Of a DNA stretch of 42,219 nt, positions 24,578 through 31,530 are shown piece after piece; position 1 is the stretch's first letter, and the number at the start of each line of letters is the position of its first letter. Position numbers and translations under genes: made by a program. The notes under the pieces were generated by a model that was given only the letters and a program-made list of their open reading frames with translations, was not told the origin of the DNA and did not search any database. This DNA comes from Candidatus Margulisbacteria bacterium GWF2_35_9 (GTDB taxonomy: Bacteria > Margulisbacteria > Riflemargulisbacteria > GWF2-35-9), in the NCBI GenBank assembly GCA_001783275.1, contig MFRH01000090.1, forward strand, positions 1-42,219, in the 5' to 3' direction.

Positions 24578-24751
24578 ATGAATAATCATCATCTAGAACA
24601 CAATATTTTTTCTCACGAACACACAATTGAAGACACTATTCATTTGAATTCTCTTGATCATATGAATAACGAACATTATCAATTTCAAGAATCCGTACAA
24701 GAAATAGATAACGACTTTTATCAGAAATTTAATCAGGTTTTAAATAATTAA
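24578..24751 (+). CDS. 57-aa histidine-rich small protein, unknown
   Basis: I start at ATG 24578 (MNNHHLEHNIFSHEH), because AAGGAG lies six bases upstream; the ORF-track start at 24536 adds residues from the leader. The peptide is hydrophilic and rich in His, Asn, Glu and Asp, with HH, HEH and further single His spaced along it (EDTIHLNSLDHMNNEHYQF). It has no signal peptide and no cysteines. Metal chelation is possible from composition alone, but I recognise no family. It stands alone, divergent from the atp operon, and its last four bases overlap the end of the convergent M18 peptidase gene. Confidence 0.6.
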   Translation: MNNHHLEHNIFSHEHTIEDTIHLNSLDHMNNEHYQFQESVQEIDNDFYQKFNQVLNN

Positions 24752-26166
24752 AATTTCTCAAAAAATACTTTGTACGCTTTGTAGGTCATAAATAAATCCA
24801 CCTTTGATGCACATTCCATTGGCGCATGCATAGACAGTAGAGCCGTTCCCATATCGACAACATCCATCCCATAACTGGCGATAAACTTGGCAATCGTACC
24901 ACCACCACCTTCATCTACCTTCCCAAGCTCGCCGATCTGCCAACCCACTTTATTTTTATTTAATACTTTTCTCATTCGAGCTACAAATTCTGCATTTGCA
25001 TCGGATGAGGAATATTTACCGCCTGACCCAGTAAATTTTGTCATACATACGCCGAAACCCATCCTTGCCGCATTCATCGATTCATGAACTTCTTTCCAAT
25101 CTGGATCAATTGCACCATTTACATCCCCAGAGATCGCTTTACTATTAAATAAACAGTCTTCCATTTTGACCATATCTACTTTTCCGTCTTTATTGAGAAA
25201 AATCTGTTTTATTACTTGTTTTAAAAAATAACTCTTTGCACCGGTGTTCCCATCAGAACCAATCTCTTCTTTATCCACTAAGAGTACTACATAGGTGTCA
25301 TTAGTCTCTTCTGCTTTTAGAATAGCTTCCATAGCAGCATAGGAACAAATTCGGTCATCATGACCATAAGCACCAATCAAAGACCGATCAAAACCGATCT
25401 CTCTAGCACCCTCCGCAGGAACTAACTGAAGTTCTGCCGTTAAGAAATCTTCCTCCACAATTCCATACTTCTTATACAGAATATCGAGAATATTGAACTT
25501 TATTTTCTCTTTTAAACTCTCATCTGTTTTGTAGGGGATACTTCCTACTAAAATATTTAATTTTTCTCCGTCAATAACTTCCCCCATTTTCTTATTATTC
25601 TGAGCTTTATGAGACAAATGTGGCAACAAGTCTGCTATATAAAAAACAGGGTCTTTCTTTTTATCACCAATTCGGATTTCCACTTCTTTTCCATTTTTTA
25701 GTACAACAATTCCATGTAAAGACAATGCCCTTGTTACCCACTGGTATTTTTTAATTCCACCATAATAATGGGTTTTCATCATTGCCAGATTCGTGTCTTC
25801 ATACAATGGGTTCTGTTTAAGATCGATGTGGGGAGTGTCCATATGCGATACAATCAGTTTTACTCCTTTACTGAGGTCGTTCTTCCCAACACGTACAATA
25901 GCAATATTTTTTTCTTTATTAAGCATGTAAAAATTCTTGCCTTTATTCTCTTTATATCCTTTGTCCTCTAGTAACTTTTTAACGTAGCGAGTTGTTTCTC
26001 TCTCCGTTTTATTTTTAGTAATAAACGTCATATATTTTTGCGAAAATGTTTCTACTTTCTTTTTATCAAGATTGTCCATTTCCCAATTATTCTGATTATT
26101 ATGCCCTAATTTTATCTGAAGTTTCTTAAACTTTTTAATTTTGGAGTTTTTCTTTTTTTCCTTCAT
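24748..26166 (-). CDS. M18-family aminopeptidase
   Basis: A 472-residue zinc aminopeptidase. Family features: LIVSHMDTPHIDLKQNPLYE (first metal His), KTHYYGGIKKYQWV, IGAYGHDDRICSYAAMEAI (bridging Asp), LLVDKEEIGSDGNTGA (catalytic Glu pair), SGDVNGAIDPDW, and ALLSMHAPMECASKVDLFM (last metal His). These match the 'probable M18 family aminopeptidase 1' group. It would remove N-terminal, often acidic, residues from peptides in the cytoplasm. The first about 30 residues are lysine-rich (KEKKKNSKIKKFKKLQIKLG), an unusual extension. GGAGG precedes ATG 26166. It is monocistronic by orientation. Confidence 0.93.
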   Translation of the reverse strand: MKEKKKNSKIKKFKKLQIKLGHNNQNNWEMDNLDKKKVETFSQKYMTFITKNKTERETTRYVKKLLEDKGYKENKGKNFYMLNKEKNIAIVRVGKNDLSKGVKLIVSHMDTPHIDLKQNPLYEDTNLAMMKTHYYGGIKKYQWVTRALSLHGIVVLKNGKEVEIRIGDKKKDPVFYIADLLPHLSHKAQNNKKMGEVIDGEKLNILVGSIPYKTDESLKEKIKFNILDILYKKYGIVEEDFLTAELQLVPAEGAREIGFDRSLIGAYGHDDRICSYAAMEAILKAEETNDTYVVLLVDKEEIGSDGNTGAKSYFLKQVIKQIFLNKDGKVDMVKMEDCLFNSKAISGDVNGAIDPDWKEVHESMNAARMGFGVCMTKFTGSGGKYSSSDANAEFVARMRKVLNKNKVGWQIGELGKVDEGGGGTIAKFIASYGMDVVDMGTALLSMHAPMECASKVDLFMTYKAYKVFFEKF

Positions 26167-26287
26167 GGGTAATGACCCTCCTATCTTGCATATCTTTAAT
26201 AATCATAACATATAAGGAACTCTTCTCGCCAATTATTCCGAGTAAAATATATTAAATCCATGAGTACTCTTTTTAATCATTCTCAGC

Positions 26288-26293
26288 TATAAT
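26288..26293 (+). promoter_or_regulatory. -10 box of ppx (leaderless)
   Basis: A perfect TATAAT ends nine bases before the ppx ATG, so transcription should start within two to three bases of the start codon. There is no Shine-Dalgarno sequence. The -35 region is weak. Confidence 0.5.
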
Positions 26294-26302
26294 TTCTTCA
26301 TT

Positions 26303-27205
26303 ATGACAGTAAATGCAGCCATCGATCTGGGCACAAATTCACTACGACTAATTATTGCTGAGGTGAGTCATAATAAAATCAACGTTCTCAAAGAAACGTC
26401 TTATATGTGTCGAGTGGGTCAATCTCTTCAAAAAACAGGGTTTATTAAAGAAGACGTTATGGCGCGAATTCACGAACATCTTTTGGAAATTAAAGAGTTA
26501 CTTAATCAATATCAGGTAAAATCTGTTCACTTTGTTGCTACTTCTGCACTACGAGATGCAAAAAATGCCTCAGAGTTTAACGACATGGTAACCTCCACTG
26601 GACTAAAAATGGAAATTATCAGCGGAATAAAAGAAGCTCAAATTATTGCAAAAGCTGTTCATTGCTATGTTCCGAATATATCCAATAACTCCATATTCAT
26701 TGATCAAGGGGGCGGAAGTGTCGAGTTTATTCATTTCATCCCCGGCAACGAAACATATTGTAGCTTAGATCTCGGCATTGTTCGATTAACTGAACAATTC
26801 TTTGCCCAGTCCCCGCCTACAGATAAAGAAGTGTCTAAATTTAAAGAATTTAATCTTCATGCGCTAAACCAAAACCTTAAACCAATTTTAAACTCAAAAC
26901 CAGATCAATTGATCGTTTTGGGTGGCACCGGGTCTACTCTTGCAATGATTTATAATAAACTCACGGTTTATGACAGTCAGATCGTTCACAAAACCGTAAT
27001 CAATTTGTCATTTTTAAAAGGAATGATACAGGATCTTCAATCGCTAACTTCAAGTGAAATACAAACGAAATATAGTCTCGCTGAAAAACGATCGGATATC
27101 TTTTTTTCGGGTGTCTTACAAATTTATTATTGGCTAACTTTTTTTAATGTTGATTCTTTTATTGTCTGTGATAAAGGATTACGTTACGGTTTACTGTTAG
27201 ATTAG
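26303..27205 (+). CDS. ppx: Ppx/GppA-family exopolyphosphatase, short form
   Basis: A 300-residue ASKHA-fold phosphatase. Phosphate-1 loop AIDLGTNSLRLIIAEV, FVATSALRDAKNASEF, IIAKAVHC, phosphate-2 IFIDQGGGSVEFIHF and DLGIVRLTEQF are all present, ending in VCDKGLRYGLLL. This is the two-domain core common to Ppx and GppA; the C-terminal HD-like extension of E. coli Ppx (about 500 residues) is absent. It hydrolyses polyphosphate or the pppGpp 5' phosphate; the sequence does not separate these. A diverged copy of its last 18 codons lies after the mazEF genes. Confidence 0.93.
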   Translation: MTVNAAIDLGTNSLRLIIAEVSHNKINVLKETSYMCRVGQSLQKTGFIKEDVMARIHEHLLEIKELLNQYQVKSVHFVATSALRDAKNASEFNDMVTSTGLKMEIISGIKEAQIIAKAVHCYVPNISNNSIFIDQGGGSVEFIHFIPGNETYCSLDLGIVRLTEQFFAQSPPTDKEVSKFKEFNLHALNQNLKPILNSKPDQLIVLGGTGSTLAMIYNKLTVYDSQIVHKTVINLSFLKGMIQDLQSLTSSEIQTKYSLAEKRSDIFFSGVLQIYYWLTFFNVDSFIVCDKGLRYGLLLD

Positions 27206-27224
27206 AGAAAGATATTTTGTATTA

Positions 27225-27551
27225 CTAATCAATCAGCATTTCTTTTAATACAGCTTTTATTTTACTAATACATGTTCTATTAATAGCACCTAATGTTTTT
27301 GTAATTCTTCTTTTATCGATTGACCCTAACTGGTCTAAGGCAATCCAGCCTATCTTCTTCTGGAACTTAGTTCTTATTCTTGTTGGTATCTCTAAATGAT
27401 CTTTTGTCGTCATTGGTGCGATAATTATTGTGTGAGAAAACTCGTTCATCTCATCAGGCGAAAGTATTAAACAAGGACGCGTCTTCTTTATTTCTTTTCC
27501 AACTGTTGGATCAAGCTGAACAAGACACACGTCATATTGGCTTAATCCCAT
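27225..27551 (-). CDS. mazF: MazF/PemK-type mRNA interferase toxin
   Basis: A 108-residue type II toxin. The N-terminal strand region QYDVCLVQLDPTVGKEIKKT and RPCLILSPDEMN match MazF (usually G-D-x-V-x-x-x-x-x-P-x-x-G-x-E-x-x-x-x-R-P). IIIAPMTTK and IGWIALDQLGSIDKRRI hold the conserved core. It would cleave mRNA at short specific sequences. The start overlaps the end of mazE by ten bases. It lies convergently against the ppx 3' end with a 19-base gap. Confidence 0.93.
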   Translation of the reverse strand: MGLSQYDVCLVQLDPTVGKEIKKTRPCLILSPDEMNEFSHTIIIAPMTTKDHLEIPTRIRTKFQKKIGWIALDQLGSIDKRRITKTLGAINRTCISKIKAVLKEMLID

Positions 27552-27793
27552 TCCCAGTCCTCCATTTCAAGGTCAAGATTATCATCAATCAGCAAGGGAG
27601 CCGGATTTTTTTTGTATGCTTTCCTAAATGACTCCCCCCAACCTTCCCGTGGCTTACTCTGCATTGCCTTTATTCGAATTTCGTTATTCTCAATCTGAAG
27701 ATCAATATCATCTTTGATTCCACATTGTTCCAATAGCGCCTTCGGCAGTCGAATTCCTTTTGAATTTCCAATTGTGATTAAGCGTGATATCAT
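27542..27793 (-). CDS. mazE: MazE/AbrB-type antitoxin
   Basis: An 83-residue antitoxin with a swapped-hairpin AbrB DNA-binding domain (MISRLITIGNSKGIRLPKAL, LEQCGIKDDIDLQIENNEIR) and an acidic disordered tail (LLIDDNLDLEMEDWEWD) that would wrap the toxin. AAGGAGAATATA precedes ATG 27793. It binds the palindrome in its own promoter by analogy with the family. Confidence 0.92.
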   Translation of the reverse strand: MISRLITIGNSKGIRLPKALLEQCGIKDDIDLQIENNEIRIKAMQSKPREGWGESFRKAYKKNPAPLLIDDNLDLEMEDWEWD

Positions 27794-27811
27794 TATATTC
27801 TCCTTAACTTG

Positions 27812-27830
27812 TAATTACATTGTAATTATA
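27812..27830 (-). promoter_or_regulatory. mazEF promoter -10 and operator palindrome
   Basis: TAATTACA T TGTAATTA (27812-27828) is a perfect 8-1-8 inverted repeat. It overlaps an extended -10 box (minus strand TGGTATAAT; TATAAT at 27825-27830) and ends before the mazE RBS. The arrangement fits autoregulation by MazE or the MazEF complex. Confidence 0.75.
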
Positions 27831-27877
27831 CCACAAAAACGAAACACTAAACATTATGAGATTCTAATGTCGCAACC

Positions 27878-27934
27878 TTTCTAAACTTTATTATATGCGA
27901 TAAAGGATTACGATATGGCTTTCTGCTAGGTTAA
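27878..27934 (+). pseudogene. second ppx 3'-end fragment
   Basis: The frame FLNFIICDKGLRYGFLLG-stop repeats the C terminus of the upstream Ppx (SFIVCDKGLRYGLLLD-stop). Nucleotide differences fall mainly at third codon positions, so this is a diverged homologous end and not a recent duplication. It lies directly after the mazEF promoter, so mazEF sits between two ppx 3' ends. Confidence 0.75.
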
Positions 27935-27943
27935 TAGACGAAA

Positions 27944-28354
27944 TTACTCAATATTTTTAATCCAGTTTTCAACTTTTAGTTTATTCACTCTACTGAACTC
28001 TTTTTCGTTGTTTGTCACTACAGTGAATCCTTTTTCTAAGGCTTGAGCGGCTATCATTAAATCCAGTGCTCCAATAATATTCCCCTTTTTTTCTAATGAT
28101 GCTCTTACTTTCCCATACATGATAGCGTCATCATTATCATAGGGGATGATACTAAAAGGCGAAAGGAACTTATTCAGTGCATGAAAGTTTTTAATTCTAT
28201 TTTTACTCTTTTCAATACCGTAATACAACTCAGAAGTAGTGATTGATGAGATATATAAATCACCAATTTCGTATTTAACAAACTCATCGTAAACATGTTT
28301 AGGTTTTTTATTTATGATATATATGCAAATATTGGTATCCAGCAAGTAGCGCAT
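27944..28354 (-). CDS. vapC: VapC-type PIN-domain ribonuclease toxin
   Basis: A 136-residue PIN-domain toxin. Acidic active-site residues are in MRYLLDTNICIYII (Asp6), ISSITTSELYYGIEKSK (Glu), IIGALDLMIAAQALEKGFTV (Asp) and VTNNEKEFSRVNKLKVENW (Asn/Glu). This matches the VapC group that carries LDTNIxIY. It would cleave tRNA or other RNA. It begins one base after vapB ends. Confidence 0.95.
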   Translation of the reverse strand: MRYLLDTNICIYIINKKPKHVYDEFVKYEIGDLYISSITTSELYYGIEKSKNRIKNFHALNKFLSPFSIIPYDNDDAIMYGKVRASLEKKGNIIGALDLMIAAQALEKGFTVVTNNEKEFSRVNKLKVENWIKNIE

Positions 28355-28585
28355 TTAAAGGATATCCTCTCTTGTTTGGATATCTGGTTGAATTCTTTCA
28401 ATTTTTAAATCCTTATCAAATTCATCAAGCCCTTCTTGAAAGCTGCTCCAAGGGTTATTAGTCGGAATCAGTTTTACAATATTCCCAACTTTCTCAACGT
28501 AAACTTCGTTTCCACTAAACCGAAATTCTTTAGGCAATCTAACCGCTTGGCTCCTTCCGTTAGTAAATATTTTGGCTTTTTTCAT
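28355..28585 (-). CDS. vapB: VapB-type antitoxin
   Basis: I start at ATG 28585 ([18 protein letters not shown]), which has AAGGAG nine bases upstream; the listed start at 28636 reads through the promoter. The 76 residues have the AbrB-like swapped hairpin ([20 protein letters not shown]) and an acidic C-terminal tail that would bind VapC ([15 protein letters not shown]). An inverted repeat in front of it probably serves as its operator. Confidence 0.92.
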   Translation of the reverse strand: MKKAKIFTNGRSQAVRLPKEFRFSGNEVYVEKVGNIVKLIPTNNPWSSFQEGLDEFDKDLKIERIQPDIQTREDIL

Positions 28586-28600
28586 GTCAATCAACTCCTT

Positions 28601-28624
28601 GGTATATACCATATAATATATACC
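28601..28624. promoter_or_regulatory. vapBC operator-like inverted repeat
   Basis: GGTATATA and TATATACC are exact inverted arms separated by eight bases; the left arm is part of the smaller palindrome GGTATATACC. The repeat lies just upstream of the vapB RBS, where VapB-VapC complexes usually bind. No firm -35/-10 pair could be separated from the AT-rich palindrome. Confidence 0.6.
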
Positions 28625-28662
28625 ACTTTTAGTCAATTTTAAAGATGCCTTCTTATTAATCC

Positions 28663-29187
28663 TTAGGTTACGGGCTCTTCTTGGATGAAACCTATTCTTT
28701 TTGTATCCTTTGTTGGCGGTGCAAGTAATTGATCAATTACTTCCCAAACTACTTTAAGCTTATAATCATACTTCTGGTCAAGTTTGTTTATTTTTTCGAA
28801 TAATTCTTTATGACTAGCAATAATCTCTCTTAATTTAGTAAAAGTTCTCATTATTTGAATATTTATACATATGGCTCTTTCGCTGTTAAGTATTCCAGAT
28901 AGCATGGCCAATCCATTTTCAGTAAAGGCATATGGTATTCTTCTTAAACTCATTTTCTCTGAATTGGATATCACAATTTGTGACTTCCATTCATTAAACT
29001 CTGATTTGTTTAATTGGAACATAAAATCATCAGGAAAACGCTTGATGTTTCTTTTAACTGCTTGATTCAACACTCTAGTCTCAACTTGATATAATTCTGC
29101 CAGATCTTTATCTAACATAACCTTCGTATTTCTTATTAAATATATCCGATTAATGATTAATTCATTTGGAATGAGAAGTTCCTTCAT
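28663..29187 (-). CDS. ORF6N-domain protein
   Basis: A protein of about 174 residues from ATG 29187 ([20 protein letters not shown]). The ORF6N (KilA-N-related) domain covers about residues 10-95: [40 protein letters not shown], and [21 protein letters not shown]-terminal helical region ([20 protein letters not shown]) follows. ORF6N proteins are phage- and island-associated, presumed DNA-binding, of unknown role. RBS is weak. It is near toxin-antitoxin genes and could be a solitary phage remnant; length is typical and the frame intact. Confidence 0.88.
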   Translation of the reverse strand: MKELLIPNELIINRIYLIRNTKVMLDKDLAELYQVETRVLNQAVKRNIKRFPDDFMFQLNKSEFNEWKSQIVISNSEKMSLRRIPYAFTENGLAMLSGILNSERAICINIQIMRTFTKLREIIASHKELFEKINKLDQKYDYKLKVVWEVIDQLLAPPTKDTKRIGFIQEEPVT

Positions 29188-29314
29188 CATGAGCACAATA
29201 ATATCATTCTACACAATTTACGTCAATTCTTTTTATTATCTCTTTTTGTACGTTATTTTGTTTTCTAGCGATTCAGAAAAATATTTTTTGTGTTTGGTCA
29301 TCGTAAGATTGCGT

Positions 29315-29458
29315 GTACTTTTTTGTTCCAAAAAGTACCAAAAACCAATTAAGGAATCCTTCCTTAATAATTCTGAACGCTCAAAACTCGCCCTCTCTCA
29401 TTTCATTCGTGAATGACTTAAGCATTGTGCTTCAACGGAATTTTATCATTGGAAAAAA
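29315..29458. repeat. 144-bp direct repeat, left copy
   Basis: It is identical to 30175-30318 except for about three substitutions, in the same orientation. Each copy contains two hairpins: GTACTTTTTT...AAAAAGTAC and TTAAGGA...TCCTTAA. Similarity extends weakly about 35 bp further upstream. The two copies enclose the DUF559 element. The ORF-track frames here (29153-29416, 29313-29621) are not supported as genes. Confidence 0.9.
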
Positions 29459-29523
29459 TATTAATTATGGTGGCAAAGATATCGTGGTTTCTTTGTGGTG
29501 CTTGAAGGTGGAGCAGACAATAG

Positions 29524-30070
29524 TTGCCCTCACCCAACGCTCAATCTGTAAAAAAGATAGTTCCGAACTTAACCTCTCCCTTCTGAAAACGGGAGAGGAG
29601 GAAGAATTTATAATGTTATAATGGATATATGTGCTATCACTCCGACTGACAAGAAATTTTTCTCAAGATTTCTCAGGCAAGAAGCAACTGAAGCAGAGAA
29701 AAAAGTGTGGGAATTGCTTCGAAACAGAAAATACCGTAAGATCAAATTTAGACGACAGCGTGTGGTTGGGGAATATATTATTGATTTCTATAGTTCAGAG
29801 TATAAGCTGGGAATCGAAATTGATGGAAGTATCCACAAAGAACGAAAAGAGTATGATGCTGATCGCCAACAAGAAATAGAATCCAGAGGAATCCAACTTA
29901 TACGAGTCACAAATAAAGAAATCTTCTCAAATATAAATATTCTTTATCAAAGAATTGACCAAGTATTTCAACAACTTAACAAACAAAGCAGCTACTCCTC
30001 TCCTGTTTCCTGAAATGGGAGAGGTCGTCACACAGCATGGAATCAAATATGGTTAATGGGGTGAGGGCAA
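29524..30070. mobile_element. 547-bp inverted-repeat element carrying a DUF559 endonuclease gene
   Basis: TTGCCCTCACCC (29524-29535) and its exact reverse complement GGGTGAGGGCAA (30059-30070) form 12-bp terminal inverted repeats. Just inside each end is a hairpin: CCTCTCCC...GGGAGAGG (29573-29598) and CCTCTCC...GGAGAGG (29997-30024). The DUF559 gene fills the middle. No target-site duplication is visible directly next to the ends. It may be moved by another transposase, or spread by its own endonuclease; both are inferences. Confidence 0.7.
29621..30013 (+). CDS. DUF559 (Vsr-like) endonuclease-domain protein
   Basis: A 130-residue single-domain protein. The PD-(D/E)XK-like core is visible: LRQEATEAEKKVWELLRNRK, KFRRQRVVGEYIIDFYSSEY (catalytic Asp in IIDF), LGIEIDGSIHKERKEYDADR (Glu and Asp-Gly-x-x-H), and GIQLIRVTNKEIFSNI. 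DUF559 is related to Vsr very-short-patch endonucleases; in-cell function is unknown. The start ATG 29621 overlaps a TAA (TAATG), and the nearest purine-rich RBS (GGAGGAAG) is about 20 bases upstream at the edge of a hairpin, so initiation may be unusual. Its last codons lie in the right hairpin of the element. Confidence 0.88.
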   Translation: MDICAITPTDKKFFSRFLRQEATEAEKKVWELLRNRKYRKIKFRRQRVVGEYIIDFYSSEYKLGIEIDGSIHKERKEYDADRQQEIESRGIQLIRVTNKEIFSNINILYQRIDQVFQQLNKQSSYSSPVS

Positions 30071-30174
30071 AAACTCGTCTTTTTAAATTTACTCCTTTAA
30101 GCTTACTTATCTATTTCTAGAATATAAGAAGAAATATTTTTTTGGTATTTTGAGGCGTCATGGAAAGATTACTT

Positions 30175-30318
30175 GTACTTTTTTATTCCAAAAAGTACCA
30201 AAAACCAATTAAGGAATCCTTCCTTAATAATTCTGAACGCACAAAACTCGCCCTCTCTTATTTCATTCGTGAATGACTTAAGCATTGTGCTTCAACGGAA
30301 TTTTATCATTGGAAAAAA
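30175..30318. repeat. 144-bp direct repeat, right copy
   Basis: It matches 29315-29458 with about three substitutions. It ends about 50 bases before the folC stop codon. The stretch 30071-30174 between the DUF559 element and this repeat has no recognisable gene. Confidence 0.9.
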
Positions 30319-30370
30319 ATGATTACTAATTTTTGAGTATAAATACTATTAAAACTTCTCCTTTTTAGGC

Positions 30371-31522
30371 TTATTGTTGGACTATCGGCAGAATTTCTCC
30401 AAGGAAATAAATAGAGCCGGTTATGAGAAGGCTTTCGTTTTTCTTTATTAACTCCTGAATCAAGTTTTCTTTATCTGAGTTCGCAACTAATACAATGTCT
30501 TTATTTATACCCTTGCAAATTTCCTGATACCGACTCATTTTTACTGCTCGGATATGAGTAAATTCGCATATATACATTCTGGTACAAATCTCTGCTAATT
30601 CCTTGATAATATCGGGGAGTTCGTTTCGCTCGGTTGCGGCATATACCAAATTATAAATCTTTATCTTGTTTTTAACGACATACTGAATCAATGTTTGAAT
30701 CCCTTCATAATTATGAGCAGCATCGAGCATTATAAGGGGCTCTTTTCTGACAATCTGAAGCCGTCCTTTAACACGAGTATTCAGAGCAACTTCACCCAGT
30801 TTTTCTTTAGGGAAGAGAAATGATACTACTTTTTCAGCTAACTTCTGATTATTCTCAAGATAGTTCCAGCTCTTTGTTTCCACACACATAACCGGTGCGT
30901 TTTTGGATTTTGCGACAGACTCAATCACTTTGTGTACTTCAAGACTTTGATTAAACATAATGAGTGGGACTTCCGATTTAATAATACCCGCTTTTTCTCT
31001 CGCAATATCCGTTATTTTATCTCCTAAAAAAGTAGCATGATCCATTGATATTGTGGTGATAACCGATACCAACGGAAGGACAACATTGGTTGCGTCCAAT
31101 CGGCCGCCTAATCCGGTTTCGAGGACGAGATAATCCACTTTCTCAGTTGAAAAATATAAAAATGCAATGCACGTCAGTATTTCAAACTCTGTTAGTTCAA
31201 TTTCCGGCAGAGATTCTTTTACAATTATAAAATATTTTTCAAGCTCCTTTATGCTGATAACTTGACCATTTATTGAATATCGTTCCGTGTAAGATATCAA
31301 ATGGGGCGATGTATAAACGCCAACCTTAAACCCTTTTTTTTCTAAAAGCTGGGCAATAAAATCAGTGGTTGTCCCTTTACCATTGGTTCCGGCCACGTGA
31401 ATAACTTTAATGCCTCGGTGGGGATTTCCAAGAATTTCTAAGGCCTTTTCCATATGCTCTAGAGAATAGAAGATACCTCTGTTTGTTGAGATTTCAGATA
31501 GTTCTGTTTCGAGATTCAACAC
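30371..31522 (-). CDS. folC: folylpolyglutamate / dihydrofolate synthase
   Basis: A 383-residue Mur-ligase-type enzyme that adds glutamate to folates, and in many bacteria also makes dihydrofolate from dihydropteroate. The P-loop is HVAGTNGKGTTTDFIAQLL (about 42-60). YTSPHLISYTERYSINGQVI is the family signature, YLVLETGLGGRLDATNVV binds metal, and ISMDHATFLGDKITDIAREK and MLDAAHNYEGIQTLIQYV complete the set. It starts with GTG at 31522, eight bases after the valS stop, so it is cotranscribed with valS. Length is a little short (many are about 420). Confidence 0.95.
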   Translation of the reverse strand: MLNLETELSEISTNRGIFYSLEHMEKALEILGNPHRGIKVIHVAGTNGKGTTTDFIAQLLEKKGFKVGVYTSPHLISYTERYSINGQVISIKELEKYFIIVKESLPEIELTEFEILTCIAFLYFSTEKVDYLVLETGLGGRLDATNVVLPLVSVITTISMDHATFLGDKITDIAREKAGIIKSEVPLIMFNQSLEVHKVIESVAKSKNAPVMCVETKSWNYLENNQKLAEKVVSFLFPKEKLGEVALNTRVKGRLQIVRKEPLIMLDAAHNYEGIQTLIQYVVKNKIKIYNLVYAATERNELPDIIKELAEICTRMYICEFTHIRAVKMSRYQEICKGINKDIVLVANSDKENLIQELIKKNESLLITGSIYFLGEILPIVQQ

Positions 31523-31530
31523 AAGAGTGC

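Noticed and set aside
29153-29621. ORFs 29153-29416 and 29313-29621 as genes
   Set aside because: They run through the 144-bp repeat and its hairpins, have no RBS or recognisable protein features, and their content matches the repeat copy at 30175.
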